DNA of 34,840 nt from Chloroflexi bacterium RBG_16_60_22 (GTDB lineage Bacteria > Chloroflexota > Dehalococcoidia > Dehalococcoidales > RBG-16-60-22), in assembly GCA_001796935.1 (NCBI GenBank), contig MGNX01000093.1:1-34840 (forward strand), read 5' to 3'. Both the position numbers and the translations under genes were made by a program. This document shows positions 9,245 to 17,227 of the stretch, piece after piece. Each line of letters starts with the position of its first letter. Positions within the stretch are counted from its first letter, which is position 1. The notes beneath the pieces were generated by a model. That model made no database searches and was not told the origin of the DNA. It saw nothing but the letters and a program-made list of their open reading frames with translations.

Positions 9245-10291
9245 ATGGCCGACGAGGCAAAGCGCCTCACCGAGACCGTTCACGGTGCGGGTTGAGCTTG
9301 CAAAATAGGTCCGGGTGACCTCGCCCAGGCGCTCGCCGGCCTGCCGCTCGGGTCCGACCCTAATCTCATCGCGGGTCTGGAGCATGCGGAGGATGCCGGC
9401 GTCTATAAGCTATCGGCAGAGCTGGCCATCATTCAGACGGTCGATTTCTTCACGCCCATCGTTGACGACCCCTTCAGCTTCGGCCAGATTGCCGCGGCCA
9501 ATGCCCTCAGCGACGTCTATGCCATGGGCGGCCGGCCCCTGACGGCGCTGAATATCGTCTGCTTCCCGCGGAGCACCTTCGATATCTCCGTGCTGCGGGA
9601 GGTCCTCAAGGGGGGCCTGGACAAGATGCATGAGGCCGGGGTGCTGCTGGTCGGCGGCCACAGCGTCGACGACCCCGAGCTCAAGTACGGCCTGGCGGTC
9701 ACCGGCACCATCCACCCGGATAAAGTGGTCCACAACGGCGGGGCCAGGCCCGGCGACTGTCTCATCCTGACCAAGCCGCTGGGGACGGGGATAATCAGCA
9801 CGGCCATTAAGAAGGGTACGGCCAGCGTTAGTGCCATTGCTCTTGTCGTGAAGTCGATGACCGCCCTCAACCGCACCGCCTCGGAACTGATGCTGGGGGT
9901 CGGCGTAAATGCCTGCACGGATGTCACCGGCTTCGGCCTGCTCGGCCATGCCTCGGAGATGGTCGAAGGCACGGAAGTGGGCATGGTGATTGATTCGGCC
10001 GCCGTTCCCGTCTTCCCCGAGGCTAGAGAGCTGGCGGAGAAGGGCACGGTCCCCGGCGGACTCCAGCGCAACCGGGAGTTCCGTGAAAACATGGTTGATA
10101 TTGATAAAAGCATAGCCCGGTATCTGCAGGATATCCTTTACGACCCCCAGACCTCCGGCGGACTGCTCATCGCCGTGCCCCGGGAAAAGGCGTGGATGCT
10201 GCTGGAGAAGCTGCACGGGGAAGGCGTGGCGGAGGCGGCCATCATCGGGGAGGTGGTGGCGGAACCGAGGGGGAGGCTCAGGGTAAAATAG
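9245..10291 (+). CDS. selD: Selenide, water dikinase SelD, itself a selenoprotein (Sec17)
   Basis: 348 residues if the in-frame TGA at 9293-9295 is read as selenocysteine. The N-terminus gives RLTETVHGAG-Sec-ACKIGPGDL, aligning with the family active site (E. coli Cys17, Lys20), so Sec17 and Lys20 sit at the catalytic positions. Downstream motifs include TVDFFTPIVDDPFSFGQIAAANALSDVYAMGG, GGHSVDD, LTKPLGTG, ACTDVTGFGLLGH and DPQTSGGLL. The enzyme makes selenophosphate from selenide and ATP, for Sec-tRNA synthesis and 2-selenouridine. An AAAGGAGG ribosome site precedes the ATG; the frame stays open on both sides of the TGA. Treating TGA as stop would start the gene at 9524 and delete the catalytic segment. 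Confidence 0.95.
9296..9321 (+). promoter_or_regulatory. Putative bacterial SECIS hairpin in selD
   Basis: After the TGA come 11 bases, then AGGTC (9307-9311), loop CGGGT (9312-9316) and GACCT (9317-9321). This is a five-pair stem whose loop has G among its first two bases. The stem position relative to UGA resembles that of the E. coli fdhF element. Function is inferred from geometry only. Confidence 0.6.
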
Positions 10292-10303
10292 GAGCCGTCT
10301 AAA

Positions 10304-10891
10304 ATGCCTTCCGTCAGGGACCTGCTTCACCTCACCACCCGGAGGGATAAGAACCGGGAGGTGCTGTGCGGGGCCATCAAGGGCCGGCGCGTCATCGAGT
10401 TTTACTATCACGGCGGCTACCGCACCGTGGAGCCCTTCTGCCTGGGGGTGGTCATGGCCGGCGCGGACAACGAGTCGCTCATCTGCTACCAGACCGGCGG
10501 CTACAGCGAGCTGCTGGAGGTGGTGGGGTGGAAGCTCTACCGCGTCTCGGAGATGGAGAATATCGAGATTACCCGCCGGGAGTTCGGCGGCGACCGCCCC
10601 GGCTACGACCCCGATGACATTGGGATGGCCCGGATAATCTGCCGCGTGGTCCCGGTGAAAATAGCGCCGAAGATAGCCCCGAAGGTGGCGACGCCGCGCG
10701 TAGATGCGGCTTTAACCCATAATGAGCTGATGAAAAGGTTCCGCTTCACTCACCCCGCCCCCCTCCCGAGGATGTCAGGCATTATACTCTCCCGCCCGCC
10801 CGCCAGGACCCCGCCAGAACGTCCAGAATCAAAAATTACGCCCCTGGTGCCGGTATTTGACCGATTCCTCCTTCCCGCCAAAACGGGCTGA
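10304..10891 (+). CDS. WYL-domain-like protein of unknown function
   Basis: 195 residues, 12 bases after selD and probably co-transcribed. Residues ~20-95 (AIKGRRVIEFYYHGGYRTVEP..., then SEMENIEITRREF) resemble a WYL-type ligand-sensing beta barrel, without a detectable HTH. The C-terminal ~70 residues are proline- and arginine-rich with an imperfect repeat KIAPKIAPKVA, and look disordered. A regulatory or nucleic-acid-linked role would suit WYL proteins, but nothing here fixes it. Confidence 0.6.
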   Translation: MPSVRDLLHLTTRRDKNREVLCGAIKGRRVIEFYYHGGYRTVEPFCLGVVMAGADNESLICYQTGGYSELLEVVGWKLYRVSEMENIEITRREFGGDRPGYDPDDIGMARIICRVVPVKIAPKIAPKVATPRVDAALTHNELMKRFRFTHPAPLPRMSGIILSRPPARTPPERPESKITPLVPVFDRFLLPAKTG

Positions 10892-10949
10892 TATTTTACG
10901 GCACTGACCCCGTGGTTTTTATCAATCTTTCGCCCGTACATATTTACGC

Positions 10950-11309
10950 TTACCGTTCCTGGCGCAGCTGCGCCGTTACCCTCTTGAGCAGCTCCGCGTC
11001 GTCACGGACGCCCCGCACGTCAAGGGCGGTCGTCCGGAAGGCCCGCACCATCGCCTCGATGAGCTTCGTCTTGCTGAGCTTCTTGCCCCCGCTGAACTTG
11101 GCCGTGGAAGCCAGGTTCTCCAGGTAGGCGTCCTCCTCGTGATGGAGAAAGACGGACAGCTTTATCATCGCCCCACCCCGCGCCGATGTGGCGGGAGGTG
11201 GGGTGGGGCGAGGCTCCGGCGCCTTAACCGCAGCCGGACGTTCGCCGCCGGTCAGGCGGTCCAGGGCGGACCCGTAGGCAAGCTCCTCGGTCACTTTAGC
11301 TCTCTTCAT
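10950..11309 (-). CDS. Ribbon-helix-helix protein, probable partner of ParA
   Basis: 119 residues. The N-terminal ~45 residues are proline/alanine-rich and probably disordered. From about residue 48, MIKLSVFLHHEEDAYLENLA...KKLSKTKLIEAMVRAF fits a beta strand plus two helices, as in CopG/ParG-type DNA-binding dimers. It overlaps the 3' end of parA by 14 bases. This plan (Walker ParA then a small RHH protein with a flexible N-terminal tail) resembles ParF-ParG type partition pairs. A start at the internal Met before IKLSV is possible but would lose the tail. Confidence 0.65.
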   Translation of the reverse strand: MKRAKVTEELAYGSALDRLTGGERPAAVKAPEPRPTPPPATSARGGAMIKLSVFLHHEEDAYLENLASTAKFSGGKKLSKTKLIEAMVRAFRTTALDVRGVRDDAELLKRVTAQLRQER

Positions 11310-12081
11310 GCAGCACCTCTTCCGTGAGTAATCTGTAGGCGTCGGCCCCCTCCGACTTCGGGGCGTAGGTGAGGATGGACATCCCCGCGGCCGGGGCCTC
11401 CTTGAAACGGACGCTGGTGGGGATGGTGGTATCGAATATCCGGATACGGTCGCCGAAGGCCCGCTTGGTGACCTCGATGACCTCCCGACTGTGCAGGGTG
11501 CGGTTGTTGGTCATGGTGAACAGGATTCCCATTATCTCCAGCGACGGGTTAATCTTTTCCTGGACGCGCATGATGGTGGTCAGCAGCAGCGCCAGCCCCT
11601 TCATCGCCAGGAAGTCGGACTGCAGAGGAATCAATACGCTGTCCGCGGCGGAAAGGGCGTTGACGGTCAGCAGCCCCAGGCTGGGCAGGCAGTCCACGAT
11701 GATATAATCGTAGTCCCGGCGCACCGGCTGGAGCATCTCCTTAAGCACCAGCTCGCGGGTGAAGGCGTTGACGAGGTCCAGCTGCGCCTGCGATAGCTCG
11801 ATGTTGGCCGGCACGAGGTCGATACCCGGGTTGTCCGTTTTCAGGGTAACGTCGCTGATGGCCACCCGGCCGTTGTTCCTGATGACGCTCGTCAGGACGT
11901 CGTAACTCGTGAGCTTCAGACCGTCCGGGTTGTATCCCAGGCTGACGGTCAGGCTGGCCTGCGGGTCCCAGTCCACCAGGAGCACGCGCTTCCGGTGCTC
12001 GCTGAGGCCCTGGGCCAGCGCGGCGGCCGTGGTCGTCTTGCCGACGCCGCCTTTCTGGTTGGCGATGCAGATGACGGACAT
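11296..12081 (-). CDS. parA: ParA/Soj-family partition ATPase
   Basis: 261 residues. The deviant Walker A motif KGGVGKTTT is at 10-18 (signature Lys and catalytic Lys present), Walker A' is LLVDWDPQAS near 34-43, and Walker B is YIIVDCLPSLGLLT near 125-138. No N-terminal HTH is present, so it is a Soj-like or type Ib ParA. It would form ATP-dependent DNA-bound dimers moving a cargo marked by its partner. The partner appears to be the overlapping RHH gene, not a ParB. A near-consensus promoter lies directly upstream. Confidence 0.93.
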   Translation of the reverse strand: MSVICIANQKGGVGKTTTAAALAQGLSEHRKRVLLVDWDPQASLTVSLGYNPDGLKLTSYDVLTSVIRNNGRVAISDVTLKTDNPGIDLVPANIELSQAQLDLVNAFTRELVLKEMLQPVRRDYDYIIVDCLPSLGLLTVNALSAADSVLIPLQSDFLAMKGLALLLTTIMRVQEKINPSLEIMGILFTMTNNRTLHSREVIEVTKRAFGDRIRIFDTTIPTSVRFKEAPAAGMSILTYAPKSEGADAYRLLTEEVLHEES

Positions 12082-12107
12082 GAAGAGACCTTCCTTACCC
12101 CGCGGGA

Positions 12108-12136
12108 ATTATAGCGCAATTGCGTAAGTGCGTCAA
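12108..12136 (-). promoter_or_regulatory. Promoter of parA with palindrome in the spacer
   Basis: On the minus strand, -35 TTGACG is at 12136-12131 and -10 TATAAT at 12113-12108, with a 17-base spacer. The spacer contains GCGCAATTGCG (12114-12124) next to further TGCGT half-sites. A repressor bound here would block RNA polymerase; autoregulation by the RHH partner is a reasonable guess. Confidence 0.8.
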
Positions 12137-12159
12137 TGCTCCGTTGCGATGATTGAACC

Positions 12160-12235
12160 GTCATTGCGAGGAGCGTAGCGACGTGGCAATCTCATAGCAT
12201 TAATAGAGATTGCTTCACCTTCGGCTCGCAATGAC
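12160..12235. repeat. Dispersed palindromic repeat, family C copy 1
   Basis: It starts GTCATTGCGAG and ends CTCGCAATGAC, a perfect 11-bp terminal inverted repeat. An inner hairpin pairs GCAATCTC with GAGATTGC. A second copy is at 27745-27830 and a half copy in reverse orientation at 2078-2111. Confidence 0.8.
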
Positions 12236-12323
12236 AGCCCGCACCATCGGGGCCGGGATGCCAGCCACTAATTAAGAAAATCAAGTTTTGCGACGAATTT
12301 AATAAATATAATTAAACAGGGTA

Positions 12324-12357
12324 TTGACAATATCAATATATTTAATTATAATATATT
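12324..12357 (+). promoter_or_regulatory. Consensus promoter and candidate operator of the DUF2089 cassette
   Basis: TTGACA (12324-12329), a 17-base spacer and TATAAT (12347-12352): a perfect housekeeping promoter. AATATATT occurs at 12335-12342 and again at 12350-12357, straddling the -10 box, which suggests an operator, possibly for the HTH protein encoded first in the operon. Confidence 0.8.
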
Positions 12358-12426
12358 AAGATAATTAAGTTGGCACTGAACAAAATCAATCCGGGGCGGC
12401 TGAAAACTTAAAGAAGGTGACGGGAA

Positions 12427-12789
12427 ATGGCCAGAGAGTGGCAGGAACTGACGAAGATGACCCAGGGGAAGCCGATAACGGTAGAGCGGGTCCGCCTGGC
12501 GGACAGCGATATCGCCATCGAGGGGAGCTTTACCCTGCCGCCCCTGGCTAACCTCTCCGCCGAGGACCAGGTCTTCGTCATGGCCTTCGTCCGCGGCCAC
12601 GGCTCCATCAAGGACATGGAGGAGATGTTCGGCATCAGCTACCCCACGGTCAAGAACCGCATCAACCGCATCGCCCGGCAGCTCGAGTTCGTCGAGATTG
12701 TGGCCGTCTCCCCGCAGGAAGAGGTCATCGCCGAGCTGGAGCGGGGCGATATCACCGCCGAGGAGGCGATAAGGAGGCTGGGACAATGA
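12427..12789 (+). CDS. DUF2089-type helix-turn-helix regulator lacking the zinc ribbon
   Basis: 120 residues. LSAEDQVFVMAFVRGHGSIKDMEEMFGISYPTVKNRINRI (43-82) is the conserved DUF2089 HTH region. Many DUF2089 proteins carry an N-terminal CxxC zinc ribbon; here the first 40 residues contain no Cys. The C-terminus, EEVIAELERGDITAEEAIRRLG (98-119), resembles the short SHOCT/LiaX-N-type helical hairpin found again at the N-terminus of the third gene in the cassette. It probably regulates its own operon. The stop overlaps the next ATG (ATGA). Confidence 0.85.
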   Translation: MAREWQELTKMTQGKPITVERVRLADSDIAIEGSFTLPPLANLSAEDQVFVMAFVRGHGSIKDMEEMFGISYPTVKNRINRIARQLEFVEIVAVSPQEEVIAELERGDITAEEAIRRLGQ

Positions 12790-13064
12790 GCCGACCGCCC
12801 CTGCTGATGAAGCTGCGTTTCCAGAAAGAGGACCGGAGATTCGGAATCTGGCTGCCGCTCTTCCTATTGCTGCCGGTGGCCCTGGTGGTCCTGATTATCC
12901 TCTCCCCCCTTATTCTCATCGCCATACTGGTCCTCTGGCCGAGCGGCTGGGGCCGGCTGGCGCTGCGGACTATCGGGGTGTCCTGGGGCCTGCTCTGCTC
13001 GATGCGCGGCCTCGAAGTGGATATCCGGAGGAACAACGAACTGGTGTTTGTTTCCGCCATCTAG
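12786..13064 (+). CDS. Small two-helix membrane protein
   Basis: 92 residues. A basic N-terminus is followed by two hydrophobic stretches (about 21-50, with a probable break near 40, and a weaker one near 58-72), then a short C-terminal strand-like tail (GLEVDIRRNNELVFVSAI). The ATG overlaps the upstream stop by four bases. No family is recognised beyond its conserved position between a DUF2089 regulator and a SHOCT-like/DUF4097-type protein. That position suggests an envelope-sensing membrane partner. Confidence 0.75.
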   Translation: MSRPPLLMKLRFQKEDRRFGIWLPLFLLLPVALVVLIILSPLILIAILVLWPSGWGRLALRTIGVSWGLLCSMRGLEVDIRRNNELVFVSAI

Positions 13065-13086
13065 ACGGGTAAAGGAGGATACTGCC

Positions 13087-13530
13087 ATGACCGAGAACCA
13101 GAAAAAGGTGCTGGATATGCTCGCCGAGAACAAGATCAGCGCCGACGAAGCCTACCGACTGCTCAACCTGATCGATGCCGGGGAGGGCGGCCGCGGGGCC
13201 GACGTCCGGGTGGAGGGTGAGAAAAAAGACAAGCCCAGGTACCTGCGCGTCACCGTGGTGCCCAACTCGGAGAGCGAAAAAGCCGGCAACTACGACCGCG
13301 TCAACGTGCGCGTGCCCATGTCCCTGATACGCGCCGGCATCAAGCTGACCTCACTGATACCGCCCCAGGCCTATGATAAGGTCAACGACGCTCTGAAGGA
13401 AAAGGGCATCAACTTCGACCTGCGCAGCATCAAGACCGGGGACATCGAGGAGCTCATCGAGGCGCTGGGCGATATGCAGGTGGACGTGGAGAGCGGCCGG
13501 GGGGAGAAGGTCAAGGTATTCGTCGAGTAG
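13087..13530 (+). CDS. SHOCT-like / YvlB-LiaX N-terminal-type protein
   Basis: 147 residues. The start is the ATG at 13087, seven bases after AAAGGAGG; an in-frame start further upstream (13048) lies inside the previous gene. The N-terminal hairpin QKKVLDMLAENKISADEAYRLLNLID (5-30) is the short module seen in B. subtilis YvlB and LiaX-like envelope-stress proteins. The rest (YLRVTVVPNSESEKAGNYDRVNVRVPMSLIRAGIKLTSLIP...) is a soluble alpha/beta region without signal peptide or membrane span. A link to envelope stress is inferred from family and neighbours. Confidence 0.8.
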   Translation: MTENQKKVLDMLAENKISADEAYRLLNLIDAGEGGRGADVRVEGEKKDKPRYLRVTVVPNSESEKAGNYDRVNVRVPMSLIRAGIKLTSLIPPQAYDKVNDALKEKGINFDLRSIKTGDIEELIEALGDMQVDVESGRGEKVKVFVE

Positions 13531-13538
13531 TCCGGTCC

Positions 13539-14756
13539 TTACATGGCGGCGCGGTGCTGGCGGCCCAGTCCCGTCTCTTTCACCAGGGAGAAGGCAAGCA
13601 GCGCCGCCGCCGCCAGTCCTGCCCAGAAAACGAAGGGCAGCCCCGCATTTATCGCCACCAGGCTGTTGCCCACCGGCGGCGAGAAGGCATACCCCACCCG
13701 GGCGAAGGCATGGACAATCCCCACCGCCGTGCCGGCGTACATCGGCCCGATTTCCTCCGTTTCGATGGTCAGGGTGCCGGCCACCGCCCATATCATATCC
13801 CGGAAGAGCCCCGCCAGTATGGCCAGGAGCCAGGCCGCCGGCCCGGTCACCACGGAAAGCAGCCCGATGCTGATGGCAGCTATTATTACGCCTGGCAGCA
13901 GGATGGTCTTCCTCGACCCGAGCCGGTCGGAGGCCAGGGAGAGAGGGATGGCCCCCACCGTCCCCGCCGCGTTGAGGGCCGCCAGGGCGCCATCGGCGCC
14001 GGCCGGGGTCCAGCCGCTATTGCGGAGGTAGAGGGGCAGGTAGCCGACCAGCCCCCGGGAGGACCCGGCGAAGCCCATCATCCCCAGGGCGACGAGCCAG
14101 ACTCCCCGGGTGCGGATGACATGTCCCAGGGCGCGTTGCGGCGTACTCTGGCCGGAGGCGGCCGCCGCCGATGGGGCGGGGTCGGGGACGGTCAGGAACC
14201 AGAGCAGCCCGACGAGCACCGAGATGCCGCCGTAGAGGAACAGCACGTATTGCCAGCCGCCCAGCAGGGGCGAAAGGACCGTGGCGCTGAGCAGCGCCCC
14301 CAGCATCATCCCGCCCCCGACGAAAGCGCTGCCGATGCCCTGGGCCGTGCCCAGGCCGCGCCCGTGAAACCAGAGGCTGATTGCCTTGATGAAGACGACC
14401 GGCACCGCCTCGGTGGCGAACCCGAACAGCAGCGTGGTAATCATCAGGGTGAGGAAACTGTCCGAGAGTCCCCGGAGGGCGCCGAAGGTACCGGCCAGCA
14501 GGCAGGTAATGAACATGGTGCGTCTCACCCCGAAACGGTCGGCCACCACGCCGACCATCAGGATACTGGGAATGCTGGCCACGGAGCCGAGGCCCCACAC
14601 CGTGCCAATCTGCACGATGTTCAGGTTGAGCTCCGCCGCGATTTCGCTGAAGAGCACCGGCATGCAGGTGTTGGCCATGCCGTAAGCCACCAGGACGATG
14701 ACGGACCCCAGGCCGAGCATGTACCAGCGCTGCCGGGAATGACCGTTGTCTGCCAT
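13539..14756 (-). CDS. Major facilitator superfamily transporter
   Basis: 405 residues with about 12 hydrophobic helices and a longer central loop (~190-215, rich in Ala/Pro/Ser). The loop 2-3 motif GVVADRFGVRRT fits MFS motif A, and a second-half equivalent reads SLASDRLGSRKT. The ATG abuts the stop of the upstream AOR gene with no spacer, so it is translated as the last gene of the nine-gene operon. It probably imports the operon's organic acid substrate or exports a product. The subfamily resembles oxalate/formate- and NarK-like carriers only in general layout. Confidence 0.9.
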   Translation of the reverse strand: MADNGHSRQRWYMLGLGSVIVLVAYGMANTCMPVLFSEIAAELNLNIVQIGTVWGLGSVASIPSILMVGVVADRFGVRRTMFITCLLAGTFGALRGLSDSFLTLMITTLLFGFATEAVPVVFIKAISLWFHGRGLGTAQGIGSAFVGGGMMLGALLSATVLSPLLGGWQYVLFLYGGISVLVGLLWFLTVPDPAPSAAAASGQSTPQRALGHVIRTRGVWLVALGMMGFAGSSRGLVGYLPLYLRNSGWTPAGADGALAALNAAGTVGAIPLSLASDRLGSRKTILLPGVIIAAISIGLLSVVTGPAAWLLAILAGLFRDMIWAVAGTLTIETEEIGPMYAGTAVGIVHAFARVGYAFSPPVGNSLVAINAGLPFVFWAGLAAAALLAFSLVKETGLGRQHRAAM

Positions 14757-16682
14757 CTACTTTAAAAGTCCCCGCCCCGCCAGGTCGGCGGCCACGTCGT
14801 CCAGCCGGAGCTTTTTAAGCCCGGCCCGGGTCGGCAGGCCGCTCGCGGTGTCCCAGCCCCGCAGGTTATAATACTCGCTCTTCACCCGCTCGAACTCACC
14901 CCGGTCAACGACCGCCCCGAGTCTGGAAACGACCCGGCCGTCCTTGCCCGGCACGATGCCCTCCGCGTCGAAAAAGACCTCCCCCTCCCGCAGAGGCTCC
15001 TCGTGGAAGTAGTCGAGCAGGCAGTCGCCCTCGCTTCCCGGCCACCCCTGCCGCAGCAGTATCGCCCGCTGGAGGTTGAAGATTCTCTCGCCGATGCGGT
15101 TCAGCCCGGCCTCGTCGATGTCCCGGCCCGTGATGGCGGCGAGGACCCGGCTCTCCAGGGTGGGGTCGCCGACGTGCCCGCCGGGGTAGTTGGCCCAGGT
15201 CATCGGCCAGCGGAGGTCGCAGAGGACGAGGCTTTCCTTGGCATAGGTGCGGTCCTGGATTTTTTTAGCGGCCGTTGCCTTACCCTCGAAGGTGGAGAAA
15301 TCGGCGGCGACGGCGCCGCCCCAGAACCTGGCGGCGGCCTCGCGGAAGTCGTCGCTGGAGAAGAAGGCGCCCTCGTTTTTCCTGGCCCAGTTCAGCCAGG
15401 CCAGCAGCATGATGCTTATTTCGTGCAGCTGGCTTATCGGCCGCCGCGGCTCGGTGGCGTAGAGCAGCGCCGTGGTCGGCAGCAGCCGGGGGTCATAGTC
15501 CCTGGTCTCGCTCCGCCGGGTAGCCACGGCTTCCGCCAGCAGTCCCCCGGCCTTTCCGCCGACCTCCCCCGCGGCGAAGATGGTGCCCCGGGCCAGGATA
15601 TCACCATAACCTTCGCGGTCAGCAATCTTCCGGGTCAGCGCCTCGATGAACTCGGCGCTGCCTATCCTGGAGAGCGGCAGGCCGGTTGACTCCCCGGTGA
15701 GCAGCCCCTCCCGGTAGCAGGCCGCCAGCCAGTCAATCATCCCGTGCATCACGGAGGTATCAAGCCCGTAGGCGTCGCAGAGGCGGATGGAGAGCAGGTG
15801 CGCCTCGTGCCACTTTCCGTAGTAGTCAATGACGCGTCCCCGGTAGAAGCCGGAGGCCTGGCAGAAGGACTTGTAACGCTGGCCGTCCTGGCCGGTATAG
15901 ACCTTGCGGGAGCAGCCGATGCCGCAGCCGTAGCAGATATGGTCGCGGGTGATGCCGGGTAGCGCCCAGGGTGGGGAAGGCATGGAGCGCACCCTTCTCA
16001 TGTCCCGGATGAGCCTGGCCAGCGGCGGCAGCTTCCCCGGATGGGCGGCGACCGGCCTTTTTTTACCTTTGACGACGATGGCCTTGAGCTGCTTCGACCC
16101 CATGACCGCGCCGAGCCCGCCGGAGCCGGAAGCGCCCCCGTCCGATAACACGGAAGCGAAGGTAACCAGATTCTCCGCAGCCGGGCCGATGGCCAGGAAG
16201 GCAACGTCTTTCCCCAGCTCCGCCTTCAGGGAGTCGGCGGCCTCGAAGGTCGTCTTTCCCCAGAGTCCGGCGGCGTCCCTGACAGCCACGGTGTCGTTAT
16301 CGATGTAGAGGTAGACGGGTCTCTCCGCTTTACCCGTCACCGCCAGCGCGTCGTAGCCGGCGTATTTCAGCCAGGCCCCCCACCGCTCCCCCAGGTTGGC
16401 GTAAGAGAAGGAGTCCGTCTCCCCGGCGGGCGATTTCCCGCAGATTACCCAGCGGGACCCGGCGAAGCCGGGAAAGCCGGCCACCGGGCCGCTGGCGCCT
16501 ACCAGGCAGTTAGCCGCGTCGAAGGCGGCGGTCTCCGGCGGCACCATCTCCCAGTAGAGCCGGGCGGCGATGCCCCGCCCCCCCAGGAACCTCTCCGCGT
16601 AGTCGGCGGTGGGCAGCTTACTGATTTTGCCGCCGGACAAATCCACCCTGAGGATTTCCCCGGCGTACCCGAATTCGGTCAT
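14757..16682 (-). CDS. Aldehyde:ferredoxin oxidoreductase-like tungstoprotein, divergent
   Basis: 641 residues in AOR layout: N-terminal pterin-binding beta domain (GYAGEILRVDLS..., YANLGERWGAWLKYAGYDALAVTG, GGLGAVMGSKQLKAI), then domains 2/3. Fe-S ligands are Cys250, Cys253 and Cys257, with a probable fourth in LVLCDLRWPM. It departs from classical AORs: the EYET-type segment carrying the active-site Glu reads FCQASGF, and the LDxxSAG motif reads LDTSVMHG. The DYDPR segment and a following His (SQLHE) remain. A role as a specialised or altered-specificity oxidoreductase is inferred. It lies 66 bases after the cupin gene. Confidence 0.88.
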   Translation of the reverse strand: MTEFGYAGEILRVDLSGGKISKLPTADYAERFLGGRGIAARLYWEMVPPETAAFDAANCLVGASGPVAGFPGFAGSRWVICGKSPAGETDSFSYANLGERWGAWLKYAGYDALAVTGKAERPVYLYIDNDTVAVRDAAGLWGKTTFEAADSLKAELGKDVAFLAIGPAAENLVTFASVLSDGGASGSGGLGAVMGSKQLKAIVVKGKKRPVAAHPGKLPPLARLIRDMRRVRSMPSPPWALPGITRDHICYGCGIGCSRKVYTGQDGQRYKSFCQASGFYRGRVIDYYGKWHEAHLLSIRLCDAYGLDTSVMHGMIDWLAACYREGLLTGESTGLPLSRIGSAEFIEALTRKIADREGYGDILARGTIFAAGEVGGKAGGLLAEAVATRRSETRDYDPRLLPTTALLYATEPRRPISQLHEISIMLLAWLNWARKNEGAFFSSDDFREAAARFWGGAVAADFSTFEGKATAAKKIQDRTYAKESLVLCDLRWPMTWANYPGGHVGDPTLESRVLAAITGRDIDEAGLNRIGERIFNLQRAILLRQGWPGSEGDCLLDYFHEEPLREGEVFFDAEGIVPGKDGRVVSRLGAVVDRGEFERVKSEYYNLRGWDTASGLPTRAGLKKLRLDDVAADLAGRGLLK

Positions 16683-16707
16683 GATGTTATTCCCCTATCC
16701 GGTTATA

Positions 16708-16720
16708 TTGCGCAATTGCG
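16708..16720. repeat. GCGCAATTGCG palindrome upstream of an AOR gene
   Basis: The 11-mer GCGCAATTGCG (16710-16720) is identical to the one in the parA promoter spacer (12114-12124). On the minus strand it directly precedes AATATAAC, a weak -10 candidate for the gene starting at 16682. It could be an internal promoter or operator of the operon. Confidence 0.45.
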
Positions 16721-16748
16721 GAAATATTGTGCCCCGGCACCGCGCCGG

Positions 16749-17216
16749 CTACGTGTCGAAAAAGACCATCGCGTCCCGTTCGTCTTCCGGCACCAGGTGC
16801 TTGAAGGACTTCTCCTGGAGCTTTTTCACCGGCATGGAGTACATGAAGATGAAGGGGCGCTCTATTTTATTGTACCGTATCGGGCAGTGTACCAGGCCCG
16901 GCGGGATAAAGACCAGCGTGGACCGGGTGAAGACGTGCTTTTCCAGTTCCTCCCCCATGCTCAGCTCGATTTCCGCCCCCAGCTCGAAGGGGTGGTCCGG
17001 GTCGATGCCGAAGTACCCCAGGACTTCCGGGTGGGGGTGGGTGTGGGGGCCGTGTACCCGGGGGACGTGGTCCGGCCGGATATAGACGCAGTTGAAATAG
17101 AAGCTCCCCTTGATGACGTCGTCGTCCAGGTAGGCCACCGCGTCGAGGAAGGCCGGCCGGGTCTCCCCCGGCTTGGGACCCCTGATGAAGTATTTGTCGT
17201 ATTTTGTCTCCGCCAA
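16749..17216 (-). CDS. Cupin-domain protein
   Basis: 155 residues. Cupin motif 1 is H58-T-H60-P-H-P-E64, matching HxH(x)3E. Motif 2 is IPPGLVH with His110, giving a full 3-His/1-Glu metal site. It is a single-domain, cytoplasmic protein. It sits between two AOR genes, 11 bases after the upstream one, so it probably serves the same pathway as an isomerase, dioxygenase-like or lyase enzyme, or as a metal-dependent accessory. The anaerobic context makes an oxygenase less likely. Confidence 0.85.
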   Translation of the reverse strand: MAETKYDKYFIRGPKPGETRPAFLDAVAYLDDDVIKGSFYFNCVYIRPDHVPRVHGPHTHPHPEVLGYFGIDPDHPFELGAEIELSMGEELEKHVFTRSTLVFIPPGLVHCPIRYNKIERPFIFMYSMPVKKLQEKSFKHLVPEDERDAMVFFDT

Positions 17217-17227
17217 GTCGTTACCTC

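Noticed and set aside
9293..9295. selD read as a pseudogene with a nonsense codon
   Set aside because: The UGA is exactly at the catalytic Cys column, the rest of the gene is intact, and a suitable hairpin follows.
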